Below, one piece after another: positions 1-8,909 of a DNA stretch of 34,487 nucleotides (positions are counted from its first letter, which is position 1; each line of letters opens with the position of its first letter). This DNA comes from an uncultured Lactobacillus sp. (GTDB lineage: Bacteria > Bacillota > Bacilli > Lactobacillales > Lactobacillaceae), in the NCBI GenBank assembly GCA_946482465.1, contig CAMLRL010000009.1, forward strand, positions 1 to 34,487, in the 5' to 3' direction. A program made the translations under genes and the position numbers. The notes under the pieces are model-generated. The model did no database searches, was not told where the DNA came from, and saw nothing but the letters and a program-made list of their open reading frames with translations.

Positions 1-91
1 CCAAAAAATAGCTTACAATACTATGTGGGGTATAGTTTAAAACATTTAGTTTGAGTAGAAATTTGTCAAAAGCAAGTGTTTTATTCATTAT

Positions 92-138
92 TATTTTGTT
101 TTATTGTTCACTTCTATAATTAATCTGTTATTATAGAA
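92..138 (+). promoter_or_regulatory. Candidate promoter and operator dyad of the XRE regulator gene
   Basis: A consensus -10 hexamer TATAAT lies at 115-120, with a weak -35 (TATTTT) 17 bases upstream. The -10 is inside a perfect 9-base inverted repeat, TTCTATAAT at 112-120 and ATTATAGAA at 130-138, separated by 9 bases. Half-site centres are 18 bp apart, roughly two helical turns, which suits a dimeric HTH protein. Autoregulation by the protein starting at 176 is inference. The same repeat could instead fold as a leader hairpin. Nothing recognisable was seen in bases 1-90. Confidence 0.4.
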
Positions 139-175
139 TATGGAATTATTTTTTTGAAAGGGTTGAATTTATTCC

Positions 176-535
176 ATGAGTATAAATTTAGGAAAAGAAA
201 TATGCCGTAGGCGGCGTGAACAAAAGTTGACTCAGGAGGATCTCGCTGAATTAAGTGATTTATCAGTCAACTTTATTTCACGTCTTGAACGTACAAAAAA
301 CCAAAATATTAGTATTCAAAAGCTTGACTCGATTGCCAGAGCATTAAATACTACTACACCAGATATTATCATGAATGCTTACCGCTTTAAGGAAGTTAAA
401 GTTGAAAACCATCAAGATAATACTCCTGTATTTATTAAGAAGGTTCTTAATGAACTTAGAAAAATGTCACCAGACAAGGCCGAAAGAGTATGTAAATCAT
501 TCATTATTTTGGCTAAAGAAATCAATAAAGATTAA
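176..535 (+). CDS. XRE-family helix-turn-helix transcriptional regulator
   Basis: A 119-residue protein with a Cro/C1-type HTH at about residues 7-62: the QKLTQEDLAELS segment, the recognition helix SVNFISRLER, then a helix containing IQKLDSIARAL. After an acidic linker, the C-terminal third (VLNELRKMSPDKAERVCKSF) looks helical and could be a dimerisation tail. The start is the ATG at 176, with a GAAAGGG ribosome site about 13 bases upstream, which is somewhat distant. The gene stands alone on the plus strand and ends in a shared bidirectional terminator. It lacks phage neighbours, so a phage repressor role is not supported. The target is unknown; a dyad over its own promoter suggests autoregulation (inference). 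Confidence 0.85.
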   Translation: MSINLGKEICRRRREQKLTQEDLAELSDLSVNFISRLERTKNQNISIQKLDSIARALNTTTPDIIMNAYRFKEVKVENHQDNTPVFIKKVLNELRKMSPDKAERVCKSFIILAKEINKD

Positions 536-573
536 AAAAAGCACGAAATAGAAATTCTATTTCGTGCTTTTTT
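535..573. terminator. Bidirectional intrinsic terminator between the XRE gene and ppaC
   Basis: Near-perfect hairpin with arms GCACGAAATAGA at 541-552 and its complement at 556-567, a tiny AAT loop, an A-run on the left and a T-run on the right. It therefore works in both directions and serves the convergent XRE (+) and ppaC (-) genes, whose stops flank it. Confidence 0.93.
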
Positions 574-576
574 AAA

Positions 577-1506
577 TTACTTGAATGCGTCTGTCAATGG
601 CGGTACTACTTGTTTCTTTCTTGAAACTACTCCTGGCAAACTGATTTCTGAATCTTTGACAGAACCAAATGCTTTTTCAAATGAAGCTAGTGCATCATTT
701 GAACCTATAACTAATGCAGTTGAATCTGAGTCGAGTACATTAGTTATAAGCAGCATAAATAAATCGTAACCGGCAGAATTTGCTGAATCGCTCATGGCTT
801 TCAAGAACGCATCTTTACGTTCTAAGGCTTCTGGTAAATCAACTACATTTATCTGAGCAACGCGAACATTTTTACCGTTAAGGTCAAAAGACTTGGCGTC
901 CAAATCAATTAGTTCTTCTTCTGATTTACTTGCAATATTAGTACCAGCTTTAAGTTCTTCCAAACCATATTTTTCATAGTCAACGTCAGCAATCTTGGCT
1001 AGTTCTTTTACTGCTTCCCTATCCTTTTCGGTTGTAGTAGGAGATTTCAATAGCAAAGTATCTGAAATTATCGCAGATAACATAATTCCAGCTATATTTT
1101 GGGGAATTTCAACACCGAAATGCTTGTACAGTCCCAGCATAATTGTACTTGTGCAACCTACTGGTTCAGCCAAATAGAATAACGGCATACTGGTATCAAA
1201 ATTCATAATTCTATGGTGGTCAACCACATGAGTAACAGTAACTTGATCAATATCCGCAACACTTTGTTGAGGTTCATTATGGTCAACAAGCATTACTTTT
1301 TTAACTTCATTTGCTGCTGTTTTTATCACTCTAGGTGCCTCAAAGCCAAACTTATTTAAAGCGAAAGCAGTTTCGTCATTAGCTTCACCTAAAGCAACAG
1401 CTTCTGTGTTATATCCTAATTTATTTTGTAAATAAGAGTAAGCTATCGCTGTACCAATTGCATCTGTGTCTGGATTTTGATGACCAAAGACTAATTCTTT
1501 TTCCAT
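577..1506 (-). CDS. ppaC: Manganese-dependent inorganic pyrophosphatase
   Basis: Cytosolic family II pyrophosphatase, which hydrolyses PPi to two phosphates and pulls biosynthetic reactions forward. The 309 residues match the family length. The DHH-fold metal ligands are visible: His9, Asp13 and Asp15 in GHQNPDTDA, Asp75 in LVDH, His97-His98 in VVDHHR and Asp149 in ISDT. The C-terminal substrate motif SRKKQ is at about 295-299. The ATG at 1506 is preceded by an AGAGGAG ribosome site. The gene appears monocistronic: the terminator at 535-573 closes it, and the LysR gene upstream is separated by 126 bases. No frameshift or missing residue was seen. Confidence 0.97.
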   Translation of the reverse strand: MEKELVFGHQNPDTDAIGTAIAYSYLQNKLGYNTEAVALGEANDETAFALNKFGFEAPRVIKTAANEVKKVMLVDHNEPQQSVADIDQVTVTHVVDHHRIMNFDTSMPLFYLAEPVGCTSTIMLGLYKHFGVEIPQNIAGIMLSAIISDTLLLKSPTTTEKDREAVKELAKIADVDYEKYGLEELKAGTNIASKSEEELIDLDAKSFDLNGKNVRVAQINVVDLPEALERKDAFLKAMSDSANSAGYDLFMLLITNVLDSDSTALVIGSNDALASFEKAFGSVKDSEISLPGVVSRKKQVVPPLTDAFK

Positions 1507-1632
1507 TTATTCTCCTCTATTTCTTCTTTTATAAAAATATACTTATATCATAGTTTACCCAATAATGCTTAAGTAACCAAGAGTATTTTTACACGGTTAA
1601 ATTCATTTAAAAATTATACTCTATACTAGATA

Positions 1633-2565
1633 TTAGCTTAAAAAGTTCTTCAATTCGACTAAAAAGTTCTTGATTCTGGGAACGTCTTTTTTACCCTTAC
1701 GGTAAATAAACGAAATTGAAAACTTTTGAACACCCTTTAAAAAGACTGGGGTCAGAGTAATTTCATTTTTGTGTAATTGAAAATATGAATCGCTCACAAC
1801 CGTATCATATTTAGTTTCTTGTGCAGTCGCCACTAACTGCTGAGTGGAAGTAAAAGTTAGGGGTACTTTTAAACCATTTCTGGTATTTAATTTACTACCC
1901 AACTTTCCTTTTAATAATTGAGTTAAATAAAAATCGTCAGGATAAAGAACCCACTTTTTGCCTAAAAATTTAGAAACAGGATAGGCCTTCCCTACTTCCG
2001 CCTGATTATCATGGGTTAAGATTGTCAATTTATCCTGAACAATTTTCATTTGTTCGTATTGATTCTGAATGTTTGCTTGGCTTTTCTTAGTTGTTTCAGG
2101 CACATACAACAAAGCTAAATCAATTAAATTATTGTCGAGATTATACCAAAGGTCTTTGCGATTATAGTAGGAAACATTAATAGTAATATCTGGAAATTTT
2201 TGGTTAAATTTAACCAAAAAATGTCGCAGAATGTCAGAATTAACACTTTCCAAAACGCCAATAGCAATATGCCCTTTATCTTCTTGAGTAAATTCTTGAA
2301 TATCGCTAACAACAGAATTTACAGTTCCAAGAAGCTTGATTGCACCAGTCTGTAATTGCTTCCCAGCTTCAGTAAGATAAAGTTTTTTGCCCATTTGACC
2401 GAACAAAGGAGTTCCGATTGCATGCTCTATCTTTTTTATTTGTTGAGTTAATGCTGGTTGAGTAATACCAAGTATTTGAGCAGCTTGAGTATAATTCATG
2501 GTATCGATTAATTGCAAGAAATAATGTAAGGACTTGGTTGATAGTATTGTTTCTGTTTTAGGCAT
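1633..2565 (-). CDS. LysR-family transcriptional regulator
   Basis: A 310-residue LTTR of standard length. The N-terminal winged HTH spans about residues 10-75 and carries the family signature (NYTQAAQILGITQPALTQQI, then the LFGQMGKKLYLTEAGKQL wing). The remainder fits a periplasmic-binding-protein-like effector domain, with a GHIAIGVLES start to the first subdomain. The ATG at 2565 has an AGAAGGA site. It has its own promoter with a consensus -35. Neighbours (pyrophosphatase and topoisomerase IV) are not obvious targets, so the effector and regulon cannot be named. Confidence 0.9.
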   Translation of the reverse strand: MPKTETILSTKSLHYFLQLIDTMNYTQAAQILGITQPALTQQIKKIEHAIGTPLFGQMGKKLYLTEAGKQLQTGAIKLLGTVNSVVSDIQEFTQEDKGHIAIGVLESVNSDILRHFLVKFNQKFPDITINVSYYNRKDLWYNLDNNLIDLALLYVPETTKKSQANIQNQYEQMKIVQDKLTILTHDNQAEVGKAYPVSKFLGKKWVLYPDDFYLTQLLKGKLGSKLNTRNGLKVPLTFTSTQQLVATAQETKYDTVVSDSYFQLHKNEITLTPVFLKGVQKFSISFIYRKGKKDVPRIKNFLVELKNFLS

Positions 2566-2613
2566 AAAATTATTCCTTCTATCTTAACAATTATATAGCT
2601 CTATTTATATGCT

Positions 2614-2642
2614 ATTATTAATCAAAAACCCCTTTGTGTCAA
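2614..2642 (-). promoter_or_regulatory. Sigma-A promoter of the LysR gene
   Basis: Read on the minus strand: a consensus -35 TTGACA (2637-2642), a 17-base spacer and a -10 AATAAT (2614-2619), about 50 bases upstream of the start at 2565. It lies between parC and the LysR gene, in the same direction, so the LysR gene need not depend on read-through from parC. Confidence 0.65.
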
Positions 2643-2705
2643 AGTAATATTAAATTTTATCAAAGTGCTTTCATAATTTATTTATATCATTAAATAAATT
2701 AAAAT

Positions 2706-5159
2706 TTATTCTGCACTTAACGGCTTTCCCAATCGTATATTGACTGGTACCCCATCACTCGTTATATCAATTACAAATGAACCATTTGAATATCTATCAC
2801 TAACCGGATACTCATTAGTTAACACTTTAATTTTTCTCTTGCTTGTAGTAGTAACAAATAAGGTATGATCCTGACCATAAGCTGTAACTGCTGCAATACG
2901 ATGTGGTTTAGTCTTTAATTCTCTTAGTACTAAAACACCCCGTTTAGCCCGTGTCACCTTATTGATCAGATCAGCTTTAAACTGCTTAAATGCACCTCTT
3001 TGTGTAATTAAACCAATACGCAGCAAATCAATAAATTCTGGATTTACTAAGACATAGGAAACTACAAAGTCTTCAGCTTTAAGATTGACTGATTTAACTC
3101 CAAAAGATTTAGCACCAGATTCAGGTATTTCACTAATATCAAAACGAATTGCATAAGCATTATGGGTAAATAAAATGATTTCTGCTGCACTATCAGGTTT
3201 AACTAAATCAACACGAATAACTTTACTATCGGCTTTTTTCATTTTCATAGCTGTGATAGCTCGTGAACGGTAAGTTCTTGTAGGTTGAAGGTTACTTAAA
3301 CTCAGCTGCTTAATATAGCCGTCATTAGTAGCCAGCAAGAAATTAATATTTTGGTCCAGCTCAGCAAAATCAAATACGCGAATGATGTTTTCATCATCAT
3401 CCAACCCTATTTCTTGAGAAAGGTGCTGCCCTGTTTCTTTCCACTTAGCTTCAACCAATTCACTTACTGGACGATAAATCACATTTCCACGACTAGTAAA
3501 AAGATATAAATTAGTCAAAGTAGAAAGTGTTTTTTCAAACACTACATCATCCCCGCCCGGTAAACCATTATCTTCATCATCGCTTGACTGCCATGAACGC
3601 AGAGAAGACCTCTTTAAATAGCCATCCCTACTTATTAACACCCGCACTTGTTCATCAGCAACCAGTGCTTTTTCGTCAATTTGAATTTTGGCGTTTTCTG
3701 AAGAAATTTCTGTCCGGCGAGGATTGCCAAATTCTCTTTTTACGATAGATAATTCTTTAACTATTTCTTTTTCCAGTGTCTTCTGGTTAGAGAGCAACTC
3801 CTTAAAACGCGCAATCTTCTCGTTTAATTCTGTCTGCTCTTTAACTAACGCATCAACGTCTGTATTAGTTAATCGATATAACTGGAGAGATACAATTGCT
3901 TCTGCTTGTCTAGCAGAAAAATTAAATTTTTCAGACAAGTTGGTCTTAGCTTCTGCTTTATTTTTAGAAGCCCTAATTACCTTGATAACTTGATCCAAAA
4001 TATCCATTGCGTGAATTAAGCCTTGAATTATCTCAAGCCGTTCTTCAGCTTTATTTAGATCATACTTTGTCCTCTTAATTACAACATCTTTTTCATGTTC
4101 TAAGTATGAAGACAAGATGTGTTTCAGACCAACCTGCATTGGCGTCATGTGATCAATAGCAACCATATTGAAATTGTATGATACCTGCAGTTCAGTATTT
4201 TTAAAGAGATAATTTAAAATATTTTGTGCATCTGCACCCTTTTTAAGTTCGACTACAATAGATAATCCATGTCTATCAGTTTCATCACGCACTTCTGCAA
4301 TGCCGTCAATCTCTTTGTTTAAGCGGATTTCATCCATTTTTTTAACCAAAAGAGCTTTGTTAACAGCAAAAGGAATTTCCGTAATTACTATTTCTTCGCG
4401 GTGCCCCCTTATTTCTTGAATAGTCGACTTTGCGCGTACCTGAATGCGGCCGCGACCAGTTTCATAAGCTTCACGTAATCCTTTTTCTCCTAAGACAATA
4501 GCCCCTGTCGGAAAGTCAGGACCTTTGACAAATTTCATCAGGTCATCTAAAGTCGCAGCCGGATTTTTCAGCAAATAAATAGTAGCGTCAATAACTTCAG
4601 AGAGATTGTGTGGTGGAATTTCGGTAGCATATCCTGCTGAAATACCGGTAGAACCATTAACTAACAAATTGGGAAAACGAACTGGTAATACTGTAGGCTC
4701 GTACTCGGTATCATCGAAATTAAGTACCATGTTGACGGTGTCTTTATCAATATCTTGCAGCAACATGTTTGAAATCTTGCTTAAGCGCGACTCGGTATAA
4801 CGCATAGCTGCAGGACCATCCCCGTCCATAGAACCATTATTACCGTGCATTTCTATTAACGGCTCACGCATTTTCCAATCTTGAGAAAGGTGAACTAAAG
4901 CACCATAAATTGAACTGTCACCATGAGGATGAAAATTACCCATGATATTACCCACAGCCTTAGCTGCCTTTTTAAACGGTTTATCATAAGTGTTATTATC
5001 CTGATACATAGCATATAAAATTCTGCGCTGCACAGGTTTTAAGCCATCACGAATATCCGGTAAGGCACGTTCTTGAATTATATATTTAGAATATCTGCCA
5101 AAGCGCTCACCCATAACTTGTTCAAGCGGCATTTCACGAATTCGCTCTTTAGTTGCCAT
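2706..5159 (-). CDS. parC: DNA topoisomerase IV subunit A
   Basis: Catalytic subunit of topoisomerase IV, which decatenates daughter chromosomes together with ParE. Within 817 residues the N-terminal breakage-reunion domain shows HPHGDSSIY at 77-85 and the active-site Tyr121 in AMRYTE. A coiled-coil tower and the C-terminal beta-pinwheel repeats follow. The start ATG at 5159 lies 11 bases after the parE stop, with GGGGTTTG as ribosome site, so the two are co-transcribed and probably coupled. The residue after SSIY, where many Gram-positive ParC proteins carry the acidic QRDR residue, is Gly86. The pairing with a ParE-type partner makes ParC more likely than GyrA. Confidence 0.96.
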   Translation of the reverse strand: MATKERIREMPLEQVMGERFGRYSKYIIQERALPDIRDGLKPVQRRILYAMYQDNNTYDKPFKKAAKAVGNIMGNFHPHGDSSIYGALVHLSQDWKMREPLIEMHGNNGSMDGDGPAAMRYTESRLSKISNMLLQDIDKDTVNMVLNFDDTEYEPTVLPVRFPNLLVNGSTGISAGYATEIPPHNLSEVIDATIYLLKNPAATLDDLMKFVKGPDFPTGAIVLGEKGLREAYETGRGRIQVRAKSTIQEIRGHREEIVITEIPFAVNKALLVKKMDEIRLNKEIDGIAEVRDETDRHGLSIVVELKKGADAQNILNYLFKNTELQVSYNFNMVAIDHMTPMQVGLKHILSSYLEHEKDVVIKRTKYDLNKAEERLEIIQGLIHAMDILDQVIKVIRASKNKAEAKTNLSEKFNFSARQAEAIVSLQLYRLTNTDVDALVKEQTELNEKIARFKELLSNQKTLEKEIVKELSIVKREFGNPRRTEISSENAKIQIDEKALVADEQVRVLISRDGYLKRSSLRSWQSSDDEDNGLPGGDDVVFEKTLSTLTNLYLFTSRGNVIYRPVSELVEAKWKETGQHLSQEIGLDDDENIIRVFDFAELDQNINFLLATNDGYIKQLSLSNLQPTRTYRSRAITAMKMKKADSKVIRVDLVKPDSAAEIILFTHNAYAIRFDISEIPESGAKSFGVKSVNLKAEDFVVSYVLVNPEFIDLLRIGLITQRGAFKQFKADLINKVTRAKRGVLVLRELKTKPHRIAAVTAYGQDHTLFVTTTSKRKIKVLTNEYPVSDRYSNGSFVIDITSDGVPVNIRLGKPLSAE

Positions 5160-5170
5160 TAATCAAACCC

Positions 5171-7129
5171 CTATTCATTTTCTTCCTCTAAAATTGAAGC
5201 ATTTTCGCCCATTCTGAATTTAACGTTTTCTTCAATCCATTTTCTACGCGCTCCTGCCTTGTCACCCATTAATGTAGTCACACGGCGTTCTGCTAAAGCA
5301 GCATCATCAATCTTAACGCGGATCAGTAATCTGGTTTCAGGATCCATGGTCGTTTGCCATAACTGTTCGGCATTCATTTCACCAAGTCCTTTAAACCTTT
5401 GCAGGGTATATCCCCGGCCCATTTTCTTTTCATCAGCTGCTAATTCTTCATCGGTCCAGGAATATTTGACCTGTGCTTTTTTGCCTCGTCCTTTTTGCAA
5501 GCGGTAAAGGGGCGGCAGTGCAATATAAACCTTACCGTGTTCAATCATTGGTCTCATGTAACGATAGAAAAAAGTAAGCAGAAGTATCTGAATATGAGCA
5601 CCATCGTCATCAGCGTCCGTCATAATAATTACTTTATCGTAATTTGAATCTGCCACTTTAAACTCAGTCCCAACACCCGCACCAATAGTGTAGATCATTG
5701 TATTAATTTCTTCGTTTTTAAAAATGTCTTGTAATTTAGCCTTTTGGGTATTTAAAACTTTACCCCGTAAAGGCAAAATAGCTTGAAATCTACGGTCACG
5801 GCCCTGTTTTGCTGAGCCACCGGCAGAGTCACCCTCAACTAAGAATAATTCATTTTTCTTAGGGTTGCGTGATTGCGCAGGTGTTAATTTACCGGAAAGA
5901 ACCTCTTTTTTGCGCCTTTTTTTACCGTTTCTACTTTCGTTGCGGGCTTTTTTGGCAGCTTCACGGGCATCCCTGGCTCTTTGGGCTTTTTTAACCAGTT
6001 CCTGCGCCAGTTCGCCTTTTTCCATTAAGTAATAAGACATTTTTTCATAGACAATAGCATCAACTACTGACCTAGCCTGAGGAGTACCCAGCTTACCCTT
6101 AGTTTGACCCTCAAATTCCAATAATTCTTCTGGAATTTTAACTGATAAGACAGCACTTAAACCTTCCCGGTAATCAGAACCGTCAATGTTTTTATCTTTT
6201 TTACTGAGTAAGCCTTGTTTTTTGGCATAATCGTTAAAAGCGCGGGTGAAACCGCTTCTTGCACCCACCTCATGGGTACCGCCGTCTGCTGTACGAACAT
6301 TATTTACAAAAGAAACCAAATTTTCAGAATAACTGTCGCTGTATTGACCGCTAAATTCAACTTCAATTTCATCTTGTTTGCCGGCAAAATAAAAAACATC
6401 ATTCAGAGTATCTTTACCTTCATTAAGGTAGGAGACGAAGGCTTTAATGCCATCGTCATACTTGAAGTCATCGTGATGTTCCGGCTCACGTTCATCGGTT
6501 AAAACGAACCTGACACCTTTAAGCAAAAAAGCCGATTCACGAATACGTTCTTGAATAGTTTCATATTTATATTTAATGGTTGAAAAAATCTTTTCATCTG
6601 GCTTGAATGTGATGGTCGTACCTGTTTTTTCTTTAGTCTTTCCTAAACGTTTTAAAGTCCCAATGGGATGACCGCCATCTTTAAATTCTTCTTCATACTC
6701 TATACCATCACGCACGACTTTCACATCCATGTAACTGGAAAGAGCATTAACAACGGAAGAGCCCACACCGTGTAGACCACCGGATGTTTTATAATTTTGT
6801 TCGGTAAATTTACCCCCCGCATGCAAAACAGTTAAAATAACTTCAATTGTCGGTTTACCTGATTTATGCATCCCAGTTGGCATACCGCGTCCAAAATCGC
6901 GTACGGTGACGCTATTATCTTGATGAATTGTAACGTCAATTTCTTTACCGAATCCGGCCATTGCTTCATCAACTGAATTGTCTACGATTTCGTAGACTAA
7001 CTGATTCAGTCCGTGTACATCGGTTGAACCGATATACATCCCCGGCCTTTTCCGCACAGCTTCCAAACCGTGAAGAATCTGAATCGCTGAATCATCATAA
7101 GAATTCGTTTTTTTACTTGTTTTAGTCAA
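5171..7129 (-). CDS. parE: DNA topoisomerase IV subunit B (TTG start)
   Basis: ATPase subunit of topoisomerase IV, 652 residues. GHKL ATPase motifs are visible: Glu48 and Asn51 in YEIVDNS, DFGRGMP at 78-84, and the ATP-lid glycines in SGGLHGVGSS. The TOPRIM domain carries EGDSAGG at 432-438 and the DADDDG metal cluster at 505-510. LPLRGKVLNTQKAK is the ParE form of a segment that differs in GyrB. Translation starts at a TTG codon (7127-7129) supported by GGAGGAG about 6 bases upstream; no nearby ATG fits. It is the first gene of parE-parC and is divergent from plsY. Confidence 0.95.
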   Translation of the reverse strand: MTKTSKKTNSYDDSAIQILHGLEAVRKRPGMYIGSTDVHGLNQLVYEIVDNSVDEAMAGFGKEIDVTIHQDNSVTVRDFGRGMPTGMHKSGKPTIEVILTVLHAGGKFTEQNYKTSGGLHGVGSSVVNALSSYMDVKVVRDGIEYEEEFKDGGHPIGTLKRLGKTKEKTGTTITFKPDEKIFSTIKYKYETIQERIRESAFLLKGVRFVLTDEREPEHHDDFKYDDGIKAFVSYLNEGKDTLNDVFYFAGKQDEIEVEFSGQYSDSYSENLVSFVNNVRTADGGTHEVGARSGFTRAFNDYAKKQGLLSKKDKNIDGSDYREGLSAVLSVKIPEELLEFEGQTKGKLGTPQARSVVDAIVYEKMSYYLMEKGELAQELVKKAQRARDAREAAKKARNESRNGKKRRKKEVLSGKLTPAQSRNPKKNELFLVEGDSAGGSAKQGRDRRFQAILPLRGKVLNTQKAKLQDIFKNEEINTMIYTIGAGVGTEFKVADSNYDKVIIMTDADDDGAHIQILLLTFFYRYMRPMIEHGKVYIALPPLYRLQKGRGKKAQVKYSWTDEELAADEKKMGRGYTLQRFKGLGEMNAEQLWQTTMDPETRLLIRVKIDDAALAERRVTTLMGDKAGARRKWIEENVKFRMGENASILEEENE

Positions 7130-7187
7130 ATAGACTCCTCCAGTTTAAAATCATTTATTTATTTTCATCCTCATACTTAGTAATCTC

Positions 7188-7196
7188 TGATAAAAT
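7188..7196 (+). promoter_or_regulatory. Extended -10 promoter for plsY
   Basis: TGATAAAAT (TGn followed by TAAAAT at 7191-7196) lies 30 bases before the plsY ATG in the 97-base parE/plsY divergent gap. No convincing -35 is seen, which is common for extended -10 promoters. An AGAGAGTAGGA ribosome site follows at about 7210-7220. The matching parE promoter was not clear. Confidence 0.5.
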
Positions 7197-7226
7197 AGCC
7201 TTAGATGTTAAGAGAGTAGGATATAA

Positions 7227-7862
7227 ATGATAAATCTAAATTTAATTCTGATATTTATTCTAGCATATTTAATAGGATCGTTTCCTACTGGTGTTATCGT
7301 AGGCAAGATATTTTTTTCTGAGGACATTAGAGATTATGGTTCCGGCAATATCGGCACTACTAATTCTTTTCGTGTTTTTGGTCCCGTTGCAGGAAGCGTA
7401 GTGTTAGTGATTGATGTTCTCAAGGGCACATTAGCAACCAACCTACCGCGGCTATTTCATATTAATGGTCCTAAATACTTACTATTAATTTCCGGTGGGT
7501 TGGCTATCTTAGGGCACACTTTTTCTTTTTTTCTTAAATTCAAAGGTGGTAAGGCAGTAGCTACCAGTGCCGGCTTATTCTTAGGCTATAATTTGAAATT
7601 CTTTGGTGTTTGTGCGCTAATATTTTTGCCACTGGTTTTCATAACATCTTATGTCAGTTTATCCAGTTTAATTGCAGTAGTATTAATATTTATTGTTACT
7701 TTCTTTTTCAATGATATTTTTCTTGAAATCATCGTCGGCTGCATCATGGTCATCTTATTTATCCGCCATAGAACTAATATCGTTCGCTTGCTGCACCATC
7801 AAGAAAATATCATCCCCTTTGGTCTATGGTATTGGTACAAGAAAAAGCACAATAAGTTATAA
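7227..7862 (+). CDS. plsY: Acyl-phosphate:glycerol-3-phosphate acyltransferase
   Basis: Integral membrane enzyme that makes lysophosphatidic acid from acyl phosphate and glycerol 3-phosphate, the first acylation of membrane phospholipid synthesis. The 211 residues are typical. Three family motifs are present: the N-terminal SFPTG segment after a hydrophobic helix, GSGNIGTTNSFR in the first loop, and HTFSFFLKFKGGKAVATSAG in the second. Several hydrophobic segments surround them. The ATG at 7227 follows an AGAGAGTAGGA site. In many firmicutes plsY is divergent from parEC, as here. It is followed by its own hairpin terminator, so it is monocistronic. Confidence 0.96.
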   Translation: MINLNLILIFILAYLIGSFPTGVIVGKIFFSEDIRDYGSGNIGTTNSFRVFGPVAGSVVLVIDVLKGTLATNLPRLFHINGPKYLLLISGGLAILGHTFSFFLKFKGGKAVATSAGLFLGYNLKFFGVCALIFLPLVFITSYVSLSSLIAVVLIFIVTFFFNDIFLEIIVGCIMVILFIRHRTNIVRLLHHQENIIPFGLWYWYKKKHNKL

Positions 7863-7882
7863 CCTCTATCTATTAATATTTT

Positions 7883-7910
7883 TAGCTAGCTCAATTGCTA
7901 GCTATTTTAT
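7883..7910 (+). terminator. Intrinsic terminator of plsY
   Basis: Stem TAGCTAGC (7883-7890) pairs with GCTAGCTA (7897-7904) around a 6-base loop and is followed by TTTTATTAT. It starts 20 bases after the plsY stop and points along the plus strand. Confidence 0.75.
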
Positions 7911-7953
7911 TATAATTGTTAGAACATTAGTTCGCAACATCAGATTTTTGTCA

Positions 7954-7978
7954 TAAAAAAAGAAAGCTCATGCTTTCT
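7954..7978 (-). terminator. Intrinsic terminator of the trmFO-to-galM operon
   Basis: On the minus strand, stem AGAAAGC (7972-7978) and its complement (7961-7967) flank a 4-base loop and are followed by a T-run (7955-7960). It lies 22 bases beyond the epimerase stop at 8001 and closes the long minus-strand cluster, facing the plsY terminator. Confidence 0.8.
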
Positions 7979-8000
7979 CTTTCATCATATTGAAACTTTT

Positions 8001-8891
8001 TCATTCATCTTTATCATGAAATGCCATACTAAACCCTGCGGTAAAAGTAGCTCCGGCAGCAAGATGATTCATGCCGTATTTTTCTTCAAGCTTTTGATTG
8101 GTGTCAGTGCGGTCAGCAATCCCCCACCAAGGCTCAATACACACGAAGTCAGCCGTTTGAGGATATTGTGACCAGACTCCCACAAACGGGGCATCCCTCA
8201 GCCACACATTGACGTGAAAATTATTCGCATCTGTTTTTAATGAAATACGGTTATCATGGCCGCGCATTTGAAAAATCAATGCGTCATCTTTAAATAGATG
8301 ATCGCTCAGAGTAATCAAACTATTGGTTGAAGCTAGCGACCTATTAGCCCAATCTAAAAACTGACCGTTAAGGGGTATCCGCACGCGAGCTCTTGAAGGT
8401 TTGGTACTGAAGTAAAAATCTTCCTTAGTTAAATCTGCGCTCGTAGGAATATTAAAACCAGGATGCCCCCCAATACCAAAAATCATTTCTCCGTCAGACT
8501 TGTTATGCACGCTAAAATTTTCTTCCAGTAAGTTATTAAGCAGGTTGTAATTTACCCGTAATTCAAAACTAAACGGATACACCTTCCTGGTTTGCTCATT
8601 ATCTGTCAGCAAAAAAGTGATACTTTCAGCAGTTTGCTGCTCAACGGAAAATTCCAAGTCTCGGGCAAAACCATGCTGAGTTAAATGATAGGTTTTACCT
8701 TGATAAGTATATTCATCATTTTTCAGTCTACCTACAATGGGAAAGAGAATAGGCGCATGCCTCTGCCATATCTTTGGATCAGCCTGCCAAATGTATTCAT
8801 ACCCGCTATGTAAACTTTTAACACTTTGGACCTCAGCACCTTTACTGGCAATTTTAACCTGTAAAAAGCTGTTTTTGATAATATAGTCCAT
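8001..8891 (-). CDS. Aldose 1-epimerase family protein (LacX/GalM-like)
   Basis: A 296-residue galactose-mutarotase-fold protein predicted to interconvert aldose anomers or act on a sugar phosphate. Family features include the WQADPKIWQRHAPILFPIVGRLKND stretch (roughly residues 35-60, long for one motif but conserved in LacX-like proteins), an HGFARD segment with a candidate catalytic His, GGHPGFN in the middle and CIEPWWGIADR near the end. The ATG at 8891 has an AAGGTGAT site. It sits only 18 bases after hslU and before a terminator, so it is the last gene of that operon. In Bacillus this slot after hslU holds codY. The exact sugar is unknown. Confidence 0.85.
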   Translation of the reverse strand: MDYIIKNSFLQVKIASKGAEVQSVKSLHSGYEYIWQADPKIWQRHAPILFPIVGRLKNDEYTYQGKTYHLTQHGFARDLEFSVEQQTAESITFLLTDNEQTRKVYPFSFELRVNYNLLNNLLEENFSVHNKSDGEMIFGIGGHPGFNIPTSADLTKEDFYFSTKPSRARVRIPLNGQFLDWANRSLASTNSLITLSDHLFKDDALIFQMRGHDNRISLKTDANNFHVNVWLRDAPFVGVWSQYPQTADFVCIEPWWGIADRTDTNQKLEEKYGMNHLAAGATFTAGFSMAFHDKDE

Positions 8892-8909
8892 GTTTGATCA
8901 TCACCTTTG

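Noticed and set aside
176-535. XRE regulator as a prophage or toxin-antitoxin remnant
   Set aside because: No phage genes, toxin partner, integrase or attachment repeats are nearby; the two tyrosine recombinases in the window are XerC and XerD in conserved positions.
1578-1626. Imperfect inverted repeat AGAGTA/TACTCT between ppaC and the LysR gene
   Set aside because: The stem is short with bulges and there is no T-run, so neither terminator nor operator can be supported.
3688-3993. Plus-strand open frame inside parC
   Set aside because: Antisense shadow of a conserved gene with no recognisable domain or start signal.
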